A model generated the notes under the pieces. The model had not been told where the DNA came from. It did no database searches and worked only from the letters and a program-made list of their open reading frames with translations. Positions 15,413 to 22,201 of a stretch of DNA of 33,231 bases are shown here, piece by piece (the stretch's first letter is position 1; every line of letters starts with the position of its first letter). The position numbers were made by a program, and so were the translations under genes. Where the stretch lies: positions 1 through 33,231 of the forward strand of contig PWII01000060.1 of assembly GCA_003561025.1 (NCBI GenBank), read 5' to 3'. This DNA is from Candidatus Nealsoniibacteriota bacterium. GTDB taxonomy: Bacteria > Patescibacteriota > Minisyncoccia > Minisyncoccales > PWPS01.

Positions 15413-16564
15413 ATGAGCAAGCCCAAAAAACATAAGATAATTTTTACCGGAGGAGGAACGGGAGGACATATTTTTCCTCTTATCGCTATTATCCGGGAAT
15501 TAAAAAAAATTTTACCAACGGAAACTCTCTTATTGTATTATATTGGCCCACAAGACACCATCTCCAAGGAATATATGGAGAAAGAGGGGATTGAGATAAG
15601 ATATATTTCAACAGGGAAGGTGAGGAGGTATGGCGGTTTTAAGACCAGAATTCAGGACTTTTTAGATATAGTATTTCGTATTCCGTTAGGGATTATTCAG
15701 TCATTTTTGCATATCTATATCATCTCACCGGATCTGATTTTTAGCAAAGGGGGATACGGCTCTTTTCCAATTGTTATTATGGGTAGATTCTTCAATATAC
15801 CACTCTTACTGCATGAATCTGATGCCGTTCTTGGAGCGACAAACAAGTTGCTGCAAAAATTTTTTGCGGAAATTTTTACCTCTTTTCCCAAAACTGAAGG
15901 AGTAGAAACAGAAAAGATGCTTGTCGTAGGAAATCCTATTCGTGAAGAGATATTGGAGGGAGATAAGAAGAAAGGAGCAGAGCTTTTTAAACTGAAAGCA
16001 GAAAAACCTGTTATCGTGATCATTGGAGGTTCTCAAGGCAGTGAAAGAATAAATGATCTCTTTTTATCCGCTCTTACCGGCTTTTTACAAGATTTTGAAA
16101 TTATTCATCAGTGTGGGAAAAATAATTACAAGGCCGTTTTTGCAGAATCAAATGCGGTTATAAATGATGAAAAGCTTAAAGAAAGCTATCATCTATTTGA
16201 CTTTTTTGATGAAGAAAAATTAAAGCATGCGTATAAGTGCGCAGACCTCATTGTGAGTAGAGCAGGATCAGGAAGCATATTTGAGATTGCCGCAAATAAT
16301 AAGGCCGCAATCTTTTTACCGCTTACAGAGTCAGCCCAAAATCATCAGTTAAGAAATGCATATCTTTATGCGAGCACCAAGTCGGCTGTAGTCTTAGAAG
16401 AGACAAATCTGACATCACGCTTTTTTCTAAGCAAAATAAAAGAGCTTTTTTCTCCTATAAAACAGATAAGAGTGATGGAGGAGAATTCAAAATATTTTGC
16501 GAGACCGCGAGCAGGAGGGATTATCGCCGCATATATTAAAGAATACCTTACAAGAAATGAATAA
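15413..16564 (+). CDS. murG: Lipid II synthase (undecaprenyl-PP-MurNAc-pentapeptide GlcNAc transferase)
   Basis: MurG adds GlcNAc to lipid I on the inner face of the membrane. The N-terminal glycine loop GGGTGGH is at residues 13-19. Other GT-B motifs are SKGGYGSFP, LLHESDAVLGATNKLL, VIIGGSQGSERIN, ADLIVSRAGSGSIFEIA and FLPLTESAQNHQLRNA. The length of 383 residues is normal. The gltX start codon lies inside its last codons (8-nt overlap ATGAATAA). The gene has its own promoter at the end of ftsW. Confidence 0.97.
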   Translation: MSKPKKHKIIFTGGGTGGHIFPLIAIIRELKKILPTETLLLYYIGPQDTISKEYMEKEGIEIRYISTGKVRRYGGFKTRIQDFLDIVFRIPLGIIQSFLHIYIISPDLIFSKGGYGSFPIVIMGRFFNIPLLLHESDAVLGATNKLLQKFFAEIFTSFPKTEGVETEKMLVVGNPIREEILEGDKKKGAELFKLKAEKPVIVIIGGSQGSERINDLFLSALTGFLQDFEIIHQCGKNNYKAVFAESNAVINDEKLKESYHLFDFFDEEKLKHAYKCADLIVSRAGSGSIFEIAANNKAAIFLPLTESAQNHQLRNAYLYASTKSAVVLEETNLTSRFFLSKIKELFSPIKQIRVMEENSKYFARPRAGGIIAAYIKEYLTRNE

Positions 16565-18083
16565 AAAAAGTGAAGAAAAAATTAGGCTTAGATTTGCTCC
16601 TTCTCCTACGGGGAGCTTTCATATCGGTTCGGCACGAGCAGCTCTTTTTAACTATCTTTACGCGCAAAAAGAGAAAGGAGTGTTGGTTTTGAGAATAGAA
16701 GATACAGACAGAGAAAGGTCAAAAAAGATATACGAAGAAGACATTATGCGAAGTTTATCTTGGCTTGGCATGACTTGGGAGGAGGGGGTTTTTGAAGACG
16801 AAGAAAGAGGAGACTATGGTCCATATAGACAGAGCGAAAGAGGAGATATATATAAGAGATACCTAATGAAGATGATAGAAGAAGAGAGAGCCTATTACTG
16901 TTTTTGCTCTAAAGAAAAGCTAGAAAAAGAGAGAGAAGAGAGTGAAAAAAATAAGATAGCTCACAAGTATTCCGGCACTTGTCGAAATTTGCCTATTAAA
17001 GAGCAAGATAAGAGGATTAGAGATGGGGAAAGATATGTAATTCGGCTCCGCCTTCCGGAAAATGAGATTATCAAATTTGATGACCGGATCAGAGGCAGTG
17101 TTAGTTTTAGCAGTGGAGAGCTCGGTGGTGACTTTGTTATTGGTAAAGAAAACTTTTTCCCGCTTTATAATTTTGCTTGTGTGGTTGATGATTACGAGAT
17201 GAAGATAACTCATGTTATCCGTGGTGAGGATCATATTTCAAACACTCCCAAACAGATTGCAATTCAGCAGGCGCTAGGAATTGAGATACCCGAATATGCA
17301 CATCTACCGCTAATATTGGGAAATGACAAGAGTAAGTTGAGTAAGAGGCATGGGTCAGTTTCTCTTTTTGAATATAAAGAAAAAGGCTATCTCCCTGAAG
17401 CACTTATTAACTTTATATCTTTTTTAGGATGGAATCCGGGAGGAGAAAGAGAGATATATTCAAAAGAAGAGATTATTGAGAAATTTTCTTTCTCCAGATG
17501 TCAAAAATCGGGAGCGGTGTTCAATATTGATAAATTGACATCAATTAACGGATATTATATTAGAAATATGGAACTAGAAAAGCTAACCGAAATAGTAGTT
17601 CCATATCTTATTTCCGAAAAATTAATTACAAAAAAAGGAGAAGGAGAGTATTATGCCCCTCAGAGAGACGAAGATATCAATTTTCGAAAAATAAAGGATA
17701 TAATCTCCCTGTATCAGGAAAGAATAAAGCTCCTTTCAGAGGTGCCTCTTTTAACGGACTATTTTTTTATTAAAAAACTAGACTATGATCCGAAACTACT
17801 TCTATGGAAAGAGGCTAGCCCTGAAGATACGATAAGACAGCTCCAAAACTGCATCAGCCTTGTAGAGTCGATAAAAAGGTGGGATCTTGAAACCATAAAA
17901 GAAGGCTTAATTAGAGAGGCTGATAAGAATGATAATAAAGGGGTCTTCTTGTGGCCTGCTAGAGTCGCGTTAAGCGGTAAAAAGGCCTCTGCGGGTCCTT
18001 TTGAGATAATATGGGTAATGGGACCGGAAATGACGATAGAGCGGCTCAGAATGGCAATAGAAAGCCTAAAAGGGATTAAATAG
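16557..18083 (+). CDS. gltX: Glutamyl-tRNA synthetase
   Basis: This class I synthetase charges tRNA with glutamate. The ATP motif HIGS is at residues 22-25 (FAPSPTGSFHIG), and the second motif KLSKR is at 260-264. A cysteine cluster CFC...YSGTC suits the bacterial zinc-binding region. TRLRL-like and GEDHISNTPKQ segments also match. I use the ATG at 16557 (508 residues) rather than the in-frame ATG at 16497, because the family begins just before RLRFAPSPTG and the longer form would sit inside murG. Whether it also charges tRNA-Gln cannot be decided without the gat genes. Confidence 0.96.
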   Translation: MNKKSEEKIRLRFAPSPTGSFHIGSARAALFNYLYAQKEKGVLVLRIEDTDRERSKKIYEEDIMRSLSWLGMTWEEGVFEDEERGDYGPYRQSERGDIYKRYLMKMIEEERAYYCFCSKEKLEKEREESEKNKIAHKYSGTCRNLPIKEQDKRIRDGERYVIRLRLPENEIIKFDDRIRGSVSFSSGELGGDFVIGKENFFPLYNFACVVDDYEMKITHVIRGEDHISNTPKQIAIQQALGIEIPEYAHLPLILGNDKSKLSKRHGSVSLFEYKEKGYLPEALINFISFLGWNPGGEREIYSKEEIIEKFSFSRCQKSGAVFNIDKLTSINGYYIRNMELEKLTEIVVPYLISEKLITKKGEGEYYAPQRDEDINFRKIKDIISLYQERIKLLSEVPLLTDYFFIKKLDYDPKLLLWKEASPEDTIRQLQNCISLVESIKRWDLETIKEGLIREADKNDNKGVFLWPARVALSGKKASAGPFEIIWVMGPEMTIERLRMAIESLKGIK

Positions 18084-18258
18084 TTGGTAGTCAGTACTTT
18101 TTTATAAAGAGCCCAAAGAGTATTGTAGTTTTTAAATTTTTGTTATCTATCTTATCTTTATTACAGTATATATAAACCTTAAAGGCAAAGCAGATTTATA
18201 AATTGATTTATTAGTAAGACTTAAGCTTATTGCTGTTTTTTTAAAAAAGAGAGAGATA

Positions 18259-18287
18259 TTGACAGAGGGTGATATATCGATTATACT
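18259..18287 (+). promoter_or_regulatory. Consensus sigma70-type promoter in the gap upstream of the recombinase
   Basis: A perfect TTGACA (18259-18264), a 17-nt spacer and TATACT (18282-18287) make this the strongest -35 match paired with a good -10 upstream of any plus-strand gene here. It lacks the TGn seen at other promoters in the window. Predicted start is about 18294, which is 183 nt before the recombinase ATG. Confidence 0.6.
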
Positions 18288-18314
18288 TCGCATAAGACAA
18301 CTTTACCGAAGTAT
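18283..18314. promoter_or_regulatory. Inverted repeat over the -10 and start site, operator-like
   Basis: ATACTTCG (18283-18290) and CGAAGTAT (18307-18314) are perfect 8-bp inverted copies separated by 16 nt. The left arm covers the -10. An outer, imperfect pair, AGAGGGT (18264-18270) and AACCTCT (18322-18328), extends the symmetry. A repressor operator or a recombinase site are both possible. Confidence 0.45.
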
Positions 18315-18364
18315 TTAAGCTAACCTCTCTCCATTTGCAAAAATTGTGAGAATCTGTCTTTTTT
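18294..18364 (+). ncRNA. Possible ~70-nt small RNA or recombinase leader with attenuator
   Basis: From the predicted start the transcript begins AAGACA (18294-18299), which is exactly complementary to TGTCTT (18355-18360). That is followed by a T run to 18364. An inner hairpin ACTT-TACCG-AAGT (18300-18312) and a short TCTC/GAGA pairing are possible. The T run could end a small RNA or act as an attenuator for the recombinase. The stems are weak and AT-rich, and no RNA family is recognised. Confidence 0.3.
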
Positions 18365-18388
18365 AGATAATTGTAATTAATACCTTAA

Positions 18389-18402
18389 AAGATAATTATC
18401 TT
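18389..18402. repeat. 14-bp perfect palindrome in recombinase upstream region
   Basis: AAGATAATTATCTT is a perfect palindrome. It is flanked by TTGTAATTA (18371-18379) and TAACTACAA (18407-18415), which are inverted copies with one mismatch, giving a nested dyad about 45 nt long. Confidence 0.5.
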
Positions 18403-18434
18403 ATTATAACTACAATCAGGATTAGACGAAATAA

Positions 18435-18466
18435 ATTTTAGATTTTTATTTTAGACAATCTAAAAT
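18435..18466. repeat. ATTTTAGA repeat cluster just before the recombinase start
   Basis: ATTTTAGA occurs at 18435-18442 and 18448-18455, followed after 3 nt by its inverse TCTAAAAT at 18459-18466. The last dyad ends 10 nt before the ATG at 18477. It could be an operator for autoregulation or an RNA hairpin restricting translation. Confidence 0.5.
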
Positions 18467-18476
18467 CAATCTATTT

Positions 18477-19433
18477 ATGAAAAAAGAAAATTCGCCTATT
18501 ATTGAAAATATACCTCGCTTTTTTGAATTTTTGGATATAGAAAAAGGTGTCTCTAATAAGACTCAGGAGACCTATTCAAGGTTCTTAAAAAGCTTTATAC
18601 TTTTCTTGGAAGAAAATAATCTAAGAGACTTAAAGCCACATCAGCTAACCGATGAGCATGTTTGGAAATATCGTGTCTATCTTTCAAAAAGATTAAATAA
18701 GAGAAAAGGAGAACCAATCACAAAGCGAACTCGGAATTATTATCTGATTGCACTAAGGGCGCTCTTAAATTATTTTGCAGATAGAAATATCCAATCACTT
18801 CCCTCGGAAAAAGTAAAGCTTGCCAAAGAGTCTAAAGAAAAGACTGTAAAGTTTCTTGATTTAAAGCAGATAGAAAAGCTTCTTCTTACTCCAAACAATA
18901 AGACAAAAACTGGCCTGCGAGACCGTGCAATACTGGAAACCTTTTTCTCTACAGGGCTCAGGGTCGCCGAGCTTGTTAGCTTAAATCGTGAACAGATAAA
19001 GATAAGAGAAAAGCCAGAAACTCTTGAAGTTTCAATAATCGGTAAGGGTGGGCATCCTAGAATTGTCTATTTTTCAGAACGTACTGTCAGGGCGATTTAT
19101 AATTATCTAAAAAAGAGAAAGGATAAAGAAAAAGCACTATTTATAAGGTATCGTGGTCCAAAAGACGCTTCTTTAAGAATAACTCCTAGATCTGTAGAGA
19201 GTATCGTTAAAAAATATGTAAAAAAGGCCGGATTACCCCTAACAACAACGCCACACACCCTAAGACACTCTTATGCTACCGATCTCTTGGCACAAGGAGT
19301 CGATTTGAGACTTATTCAAGAGTTTTTAGGTCATAGAAATATAGCCACAACACAGATATATACTCATATCACGAGTCAAAAATTAAGAGAAGTTCATCAA
19401 AAATTTCATAGTGGAAAAGAGATGAAAGAATAA
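18477..19433 (+). CDS. XerC/XerD-type tyrosine recombinase
   Basis: This 318-residue site-specific recombinase has the standard two-domain form. A SAM-like core-binding domain occupies about residues 10-105, and a catalytic domain about 125-305. All active-site residues are in place: R162 (TGLRVAEL), K190 (IIGKGG), H260 and R263 (HTLRHSYA), H286 (FLGHRN) and nucleophile Y295 (IYTHITS). A single Xer-like protein could resolve chromosome dimers; an element integrase is the alternative. It stands alone, with a long regulatory gap before it and a GC-rich palindrome after it, and no other mobile-element genes nearby. No Shine-Dalgarno motif precedes the ATG. Confidence 0.93.
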   Translation: MKKENSPIIENIPRFFEFLDIEKGVSNKTQETYSRFLKSFILFLEENNLRDLKPHQLTDEHVWKYRVYLSKRLNKRKGEPITKRTRNYYLIALRALLNYFADRNIQSLPSEKVKLAKESKEKTVKFLDLKQIEKLLLTPNNKTKTGLRDRAILETFFSTGLRVAELVSLNREQIKIREKPETLEVSIIGKGGHPRIVYFSERTVRAIYNYLKKRKDKEKALFIRYRGPKDASLRITPRSVESIVKKYVKKAGLPLTTTPHTLRHSYATDLLAQGVDLRLIQEFLGHRNIATTQIYTHITSQKLREVHQKFHSGKEMKE

Positions 19434-19450
19434 ACTCCTCCCCCACCTCC

Positions 19451-19481
19451 CCTCTCGTACACCCCCGGGGTGTACGAGGGG
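19451..19481. repeat. 31-nt GC-rich near-perfect palindrome
   Basis: The arms at 19451-19465 and 19467-19481 are inverted copies centred on C19466, with one T/G mismatch among 15 pairs. The inner 12 pairs are perfect: CTCGTACACCCC against GGGGTGTACGAG. It is preceded by a pyrimidine tract (19435-19456) and stands out sharply from the AT-rich surroundings. No T run follows on either strand, so it is not a classical intrinsic terminator. It could be a strong RNA hairpin at the recombinase 3' end, a recombination site or a dispersed repeat. Confidence 0.8.
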
Positions 19482-19504
19482 TAATTTGTTGTATTGTTTG
19501 ACAG

Positions 19505-19534
19505 AAATAAAAAAATAGTTTATAGAAAACTATT
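19505..19534 (-). terminator. Intrinsic terminator of the small membrane-protein gene
   Basis: On the minus strand a perfect 8-bp stem, AATAGTTT and AAACTATT (19514-19534, 5-nt loop), is followed by a T-rich run (19515-19505). The stem overlaps the stop codon at 19530. The stem is AT-only apart from one G-C pair, so strength is moderate. Confidence 0.6.
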
Positions 19535-19715
19535 CCAAGAGTTCATTAATCTCTTCTTCAGAAAATATCTCTTCAAAAATAAGAGGATCTTTTTCCTCTA
19601 ATCTTGCTACTATAAAGCCGATAGAAAATGAAAAACTGGAAACTAGTAAGAGAAGAATAAGATACAAGATGTTCGTGTAATTTTCTTTGACAAAATTTTT
19701 TATTTTTGGTATCAT
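19530..19715 (-). CDS. Small single-span membrane protein of unknown function
   Basis: This 61-residue protein begins MIPKIKNFVKENYTN and has one strong membrane helix at about residues 16-38 (ILYLILLLLVSSFSFSIGFIVA). An acidic C-terminal tail follows (LEEKDPLIFEEIFSEEEINELLE). The basic N-terminus before the helix predicts N-in topology, putting the acidic tail outside. No family is recognised with confidence. Support for a real gene comes from a terminator right at its stop codon and from the balanced membrane-protein composition. Its start region overlaps the promoter of rpmA on the other strand, so the two genes may interfere. Confidence 0.65.
   Translation of the reverse strand: MIPKIKNFVKENYTNILYLILLLLVSSFSFSIGFIVARLEEKDPLIFEEIFSEEEINELLE
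19687..19715 (+). promoter_or_regulatory. Promoter of rpmA (bL27)
   Basis: TTGACA (19687-19692), a 17-nt spacer and TGg-TATCAT (-10 at 19710-19715) form a near-consensus extended -10 promoter. The expected start near 19722 gives a leader of about 39 nt with AGGA 7 nt before the ATG, the only clear Shine-Dalgarno-like motif in the window. The promoter lies inside the first codons of the small minus-strand gene. Confidence 0.7.
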
Positions 19716-19760
19716 TTTGGTTGTCTTTTGAGATATAAAAATAGTAAATAGGAAAAAAGT

Positions 19761-20033
19761 ATGGCTACAACAAAATCATCCGGTACAGTCAAGACTGGTA
19801 GAGATTCAAAACCAAAGTATCTTGGGGTTAAGCTTTATGGTGGACAAAAAGTTAAAGTTGGCGAAGTAATTATCAGACAGCGAGGAACAAAGTTTATTTT
19901 GGGTAAAAACGTCAAAAAAGGTAGAGATGATACCATTTACGCAATAAAAGAAGGAGTTGTCAGTTTTTCTACCAGAAACAAGACTCGCTATGACGGAAGA
20001 AAGAAAAGAGTTAAGGTCGTTAGCGTTTTATAG
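19761..20033 (+). CDS. rpmA: 50S ribosomal protein bL27
   Basis: This 90-residue protein sits near the peptidyl-transferase centre. The family pattern is clear: a flexible N-terminus MATTKSSGTVKTGRDSKPKYLGVKLYGG, then VGEVIIRQRGTKFILGKNV and DDTIYAIKEGVVSF. The usual MAHKK N-terminus is replaced by MATTK. The usual partner rplU (bL21) is not adjacent. The gene has its own promoter. Its 3' end overlaps the end of the convergent pyrG gene by 14 nt. Confidence 0.96.
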   Translation: MATTKSSGTVKTGRDSKPKYLGVKLYGGQKVKVGEVIIRQRGTKFILGKNVKKGRDDTIYAIKEGVVSFSTRNKTRYDGRKKRVKVVSVL

Positions 20034-21648
20034 CGATATCTACAAAATAATTAAAGATAGGATGTCCGGTAAGCGGTTTTGACTTTAATTCCGGATGAAA
20101 TTGCACTCCAAAATAAAAAGGGTGCTTTTTTATTTCGATAATCTCTACTAAGTCGTGTTGCGGATTTACTCCTGAAATAGTTAGGCCATTTTCTTCCAGT
20201 ATCGGCCTAAAATAGTTATTTACTTCAAATCGATGACGGTGTCTTTCGCTAATATCTCTTTTTTTATAAATTTTTTGGGCAACTGTTTTTGAAGCTATTT
20301 TACACTCGTATGCCCCAAGGCGCATCGTTCCACCGTATCTATTATTCTTTAGAAGCTCCTTTTGATCTTCCATTACGTCAATTACAGGATGACTACACTT
20401 TTTAGAAAACTCGGTTGAATTTGCATCTTTTAATTTACAGACATTTCTTGCAAATTCAATGACGGCAATCTGCATACCGAGACAGAGGCCTAAAAAAGGT
20501 ATCTTTTTTTCTCTGCAGAAATTTGCCGCAATAATTTTTCCCTCTACTCCCCTATCTCCAAATCCTCCGGGGACAATGACTCCGTCATAATGCGATAGTT
20601 CTTCTACTTTCTTTTTATTTTTTTCGTATTTTTCAGAATTAATCCATGATATCTCCTCTTTGCTGTTGTTTTTCCAACAAGCATGCCTAATTGCCTCAAT
20701 AACGGATATATAGGAGTCTGTTAGTACAAAGTCCCCTGTCTCAAAGTATTTACCGACAATCGCTATTTTTACTCTTTTTTTTGCGTTATTTTTCTTTTCA
20801 ATGAAATTTTTCCACTCAGATAGTCCTTCTCTCTTTCTTTTAACACTTTTTCCGACTTTTTTTAGGATTCTTTCACCCATTTTCTCCTTTTCAAAAAGGA
20901 GCGGAACATCATAAATTGAATCTGTGTCGGGGGCAGAGATTACATCTTCCGGATCAATATTACAAAAAGTTGAAATCTTTCTCTTTCTTATATTATCAAT
21001 CGGCATTGATGATCTTCCTACTATGATATCCGGTTGAATGCCTGCTTCATTTAGAAGACGGCTTGCGCTTTGTGTCGGTTTTGTCTTCATCTCGCCAATC
21101 GTCTTTGGAATAGGCAGATAACTTACTAAAACCACAAGGACACTTGATGGATTTTTGAGCTTCATCATTCTCGCAGCCTCTAAAAATAGAAGATTTTGAT
21201 ACTCCCCTATTGTTCCGCCGATTTCAATTAAAACAAAATCAGAGTCAGTCACCGCTCCCGCTCTCTTTATTCTGGATATAACTTCATTTGGAATATGGGG
21301 AACAACCTCAACACATTTTCCGTTGTATTCAAGATTTCTCTCCTTATTTATTACGGTCTGATAGACCTTTCCGGTAGTTAAGTAGTTGTCTTTTGTTAAA
21401 TCTTCTCCGGAAAATCTTTCATAATTACCGATATCTTGATCACATTCTGCACCGTCATCTGTTACAAATACTTCTCCGTGTTCCGTGGGGCTCATTGTAC
21501 CAGCATCAACATTGACATACGGATCTATCTTCATTGCCGTAGCGCTAAAACCTTTTGATTTAAGGATGCGTAAAATAGAAGATGTTGTAATCCCCTTCCC
21601 TATTCCCGACATTACCCCACCAACGACAAAGATATATTTTCTATCCAT
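20020..21648 (-). CDS. pyrG: CTP synthase
   Basis: PyrG makes CTP from UTP, ATP and glutamine. The N-terminal synthase domain (about 1-270) has the P-loop GGVMSGIGKGI (10-20) and MSPTEHGEVFVTDDGAE. The segment usually read as ETDLDLGHYERF is ECDQDIGNYERF here. The C-terminal glutamine amidotransferase domain carries VPGGFGDRG, nucleophile C389 in GLCLGMQ, and H518 and E520 in QFHPE. The length of 542 residues is normal. It follows rplI after 5 nt on the same strand and overlaps the convergent rpmA by 14 nt. Confidence 0.97.
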   Translation of the reverse strand: MDRKYIFVVGGVMSGIGKGITTSSILRILKSKGFSATAMKIDPYVNVDAGTMSPTEHGEVFVTDDGAECDQDIGNYERFSGEDLTKDNYLTTGKVYQTVINKERNLEYNGKCVEVVPHIPNEVISRIKRAGAVTDSDFVLIEIGGTIGEYQNLLFLEAARMMKLKNPSSVLVVLVSYLPIPKTIGEMKTKPTQSASRLLNEAGIQPDIIVGRSSMPIDNIRKRKISTFCNIDPEDVISAPDTDSIYDVPLLFEKEKMGERILKKVGKSVKRKREGLSEWKNFIEKKNNAKKRVKIAIVGKYFETGDFVLTDSYISVIEAIRHACWKNNSKEEISWINSEKYEKNKKKVEELSHYDGVIVPGGFGDRGVEGKIIAANFCREKKIPFLGLCLGMQIAVIEFARNVCKLKDANSTEFSKKCSHPVIDVMEDQKELLKNNRYGGTMRLGAYECKIASKTVAQKIYKKRDISERHRHRFEVNNYFRPILEENGLTISGVNPQHDLVEIIEIKKHPFYFGVQFHPELKSKPLTGHPIFNYFVDIAIKR

Positions 21649-21653
21649 TTTAG

Positions 21654-22100
21654 TTATTTTTCTTTAACAACAGATAGCTTAATTTCAGAAGCTATATCTT
21701 CTTTAAATTTTACTTTGACGGAATGTTCTCCAAGATCTTTAATCGGTTTATCTAATTCAATTTGATCTTTTCTGACCTCAAAACCTTTTTTACCCAGCTC
21801 TTCTGCAATCTTTTGTGCAGAAATAGATTCAAATAGCTGCTCTTTTTCACCAACATTTACACCAATCTCCAAAATAAGCCCATCTATTTTTTTCGCATTC
21901 TCTTTTAGTTTTTTTAGCTCCTCCTCTCTCCTCCTTTCTTCCTTTTCTTTTTCTGTCTTTAGTCGATTAATTTCCTTTTCTGTCGCAATTTTTGCTAAAT
22001 TATTCTTAAGTAAAAAGTTTCTTCCGTATCCATCAGAAACATCCTTAATCTCAAATTTTTTACCAAGATTCTTTACATCCTTTAATAAAATTATTTTCAT
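21654..22100 (-). CDS. rplI: 50S ribosomal protein bL9
   Basis: This two-domain ribosomal protein binds 23S rRNA. The N-terminal domain MKIILLKDVKNLGKKFEIKD...DGYGRNFLL is diagnostic. A long charged connecting helix follows (residues about 40-75), then the C-terminal globular domain (LFESISAQKIAEEL, then KDLGEHSVKVKF). The length of 148 residues is typical. It is the leading gene of an rplI-pyrG pair. Known patterns of ribosomal-protein loss in CPR lineages make its presence a weak taxonomic hint against Microgenomates. No clear promoter was found in the 101 nt between ctpA and rplI, so read-through from ctpA is possible. Confidence 0.95.
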   Translation of the reverse strand: MKIILLKDVKNLGKKFEIKDVSDGYGRNFLLKNNLAKIATEKEINRLKTEKEKEERRREEELKKLKENAKKIDGLILEIGVNVGEKEQLFESISAQKIAEELGKKGFEVRKDQIELDKPIKDLGEHSVKVKFKEDIASEIKLSVVKEK

Positions 22101-22201
22101 ATTTTTAATAGTTATATTGTTTTTTTGAATTAAGAATAGATTATTATCGTTTAATTCTGTAGCAGTTTTTCTTGTAATTTTTCAGAACAAAATCAAATAA
22201 A

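Larger units (their letters stand above)
18084..18476. other. 393-nt gap without a protein gene, rich in dyads
   Basis: No open frame of useful length, tRNA or known structured RNA was recognised. The first 150 nt hold a weak hairpin near 18211-18230 followed by seven T residues, a possible gltX terminator. From 18259 onward there is a consensus promoter, a dyad over its -10, a possible short RNA, a 14-bp palindrome at 18389-18402, and ATTTTAGA repeats just before the recombinase ATG. Confidence 0.7.

Noticed and set aside
16497..16556. Longer gltX start within murG
   Set aside because: The added 20 residues precede a normal family N-terminus and lie wholly inside murG; the ATG at 16557 fits better.
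18264..18328. Integron attC-like site suggested by nested arms near a tyrosine recombinase
   Set aside because: The arm sequences run in the opposite sense to the attC consensus (RYYYAAC...GTTRRRY), and the recombinase looks like an Xer type with no visible integron integrase insertion.
18084..18476. tRNA, SRP RNA, tmRNA or RNase P RNA in the gap
   Set aside because: No T-loop, CCA, tetraloop or other conserved core sequences of these RNAs were found on the plus strand by eye.
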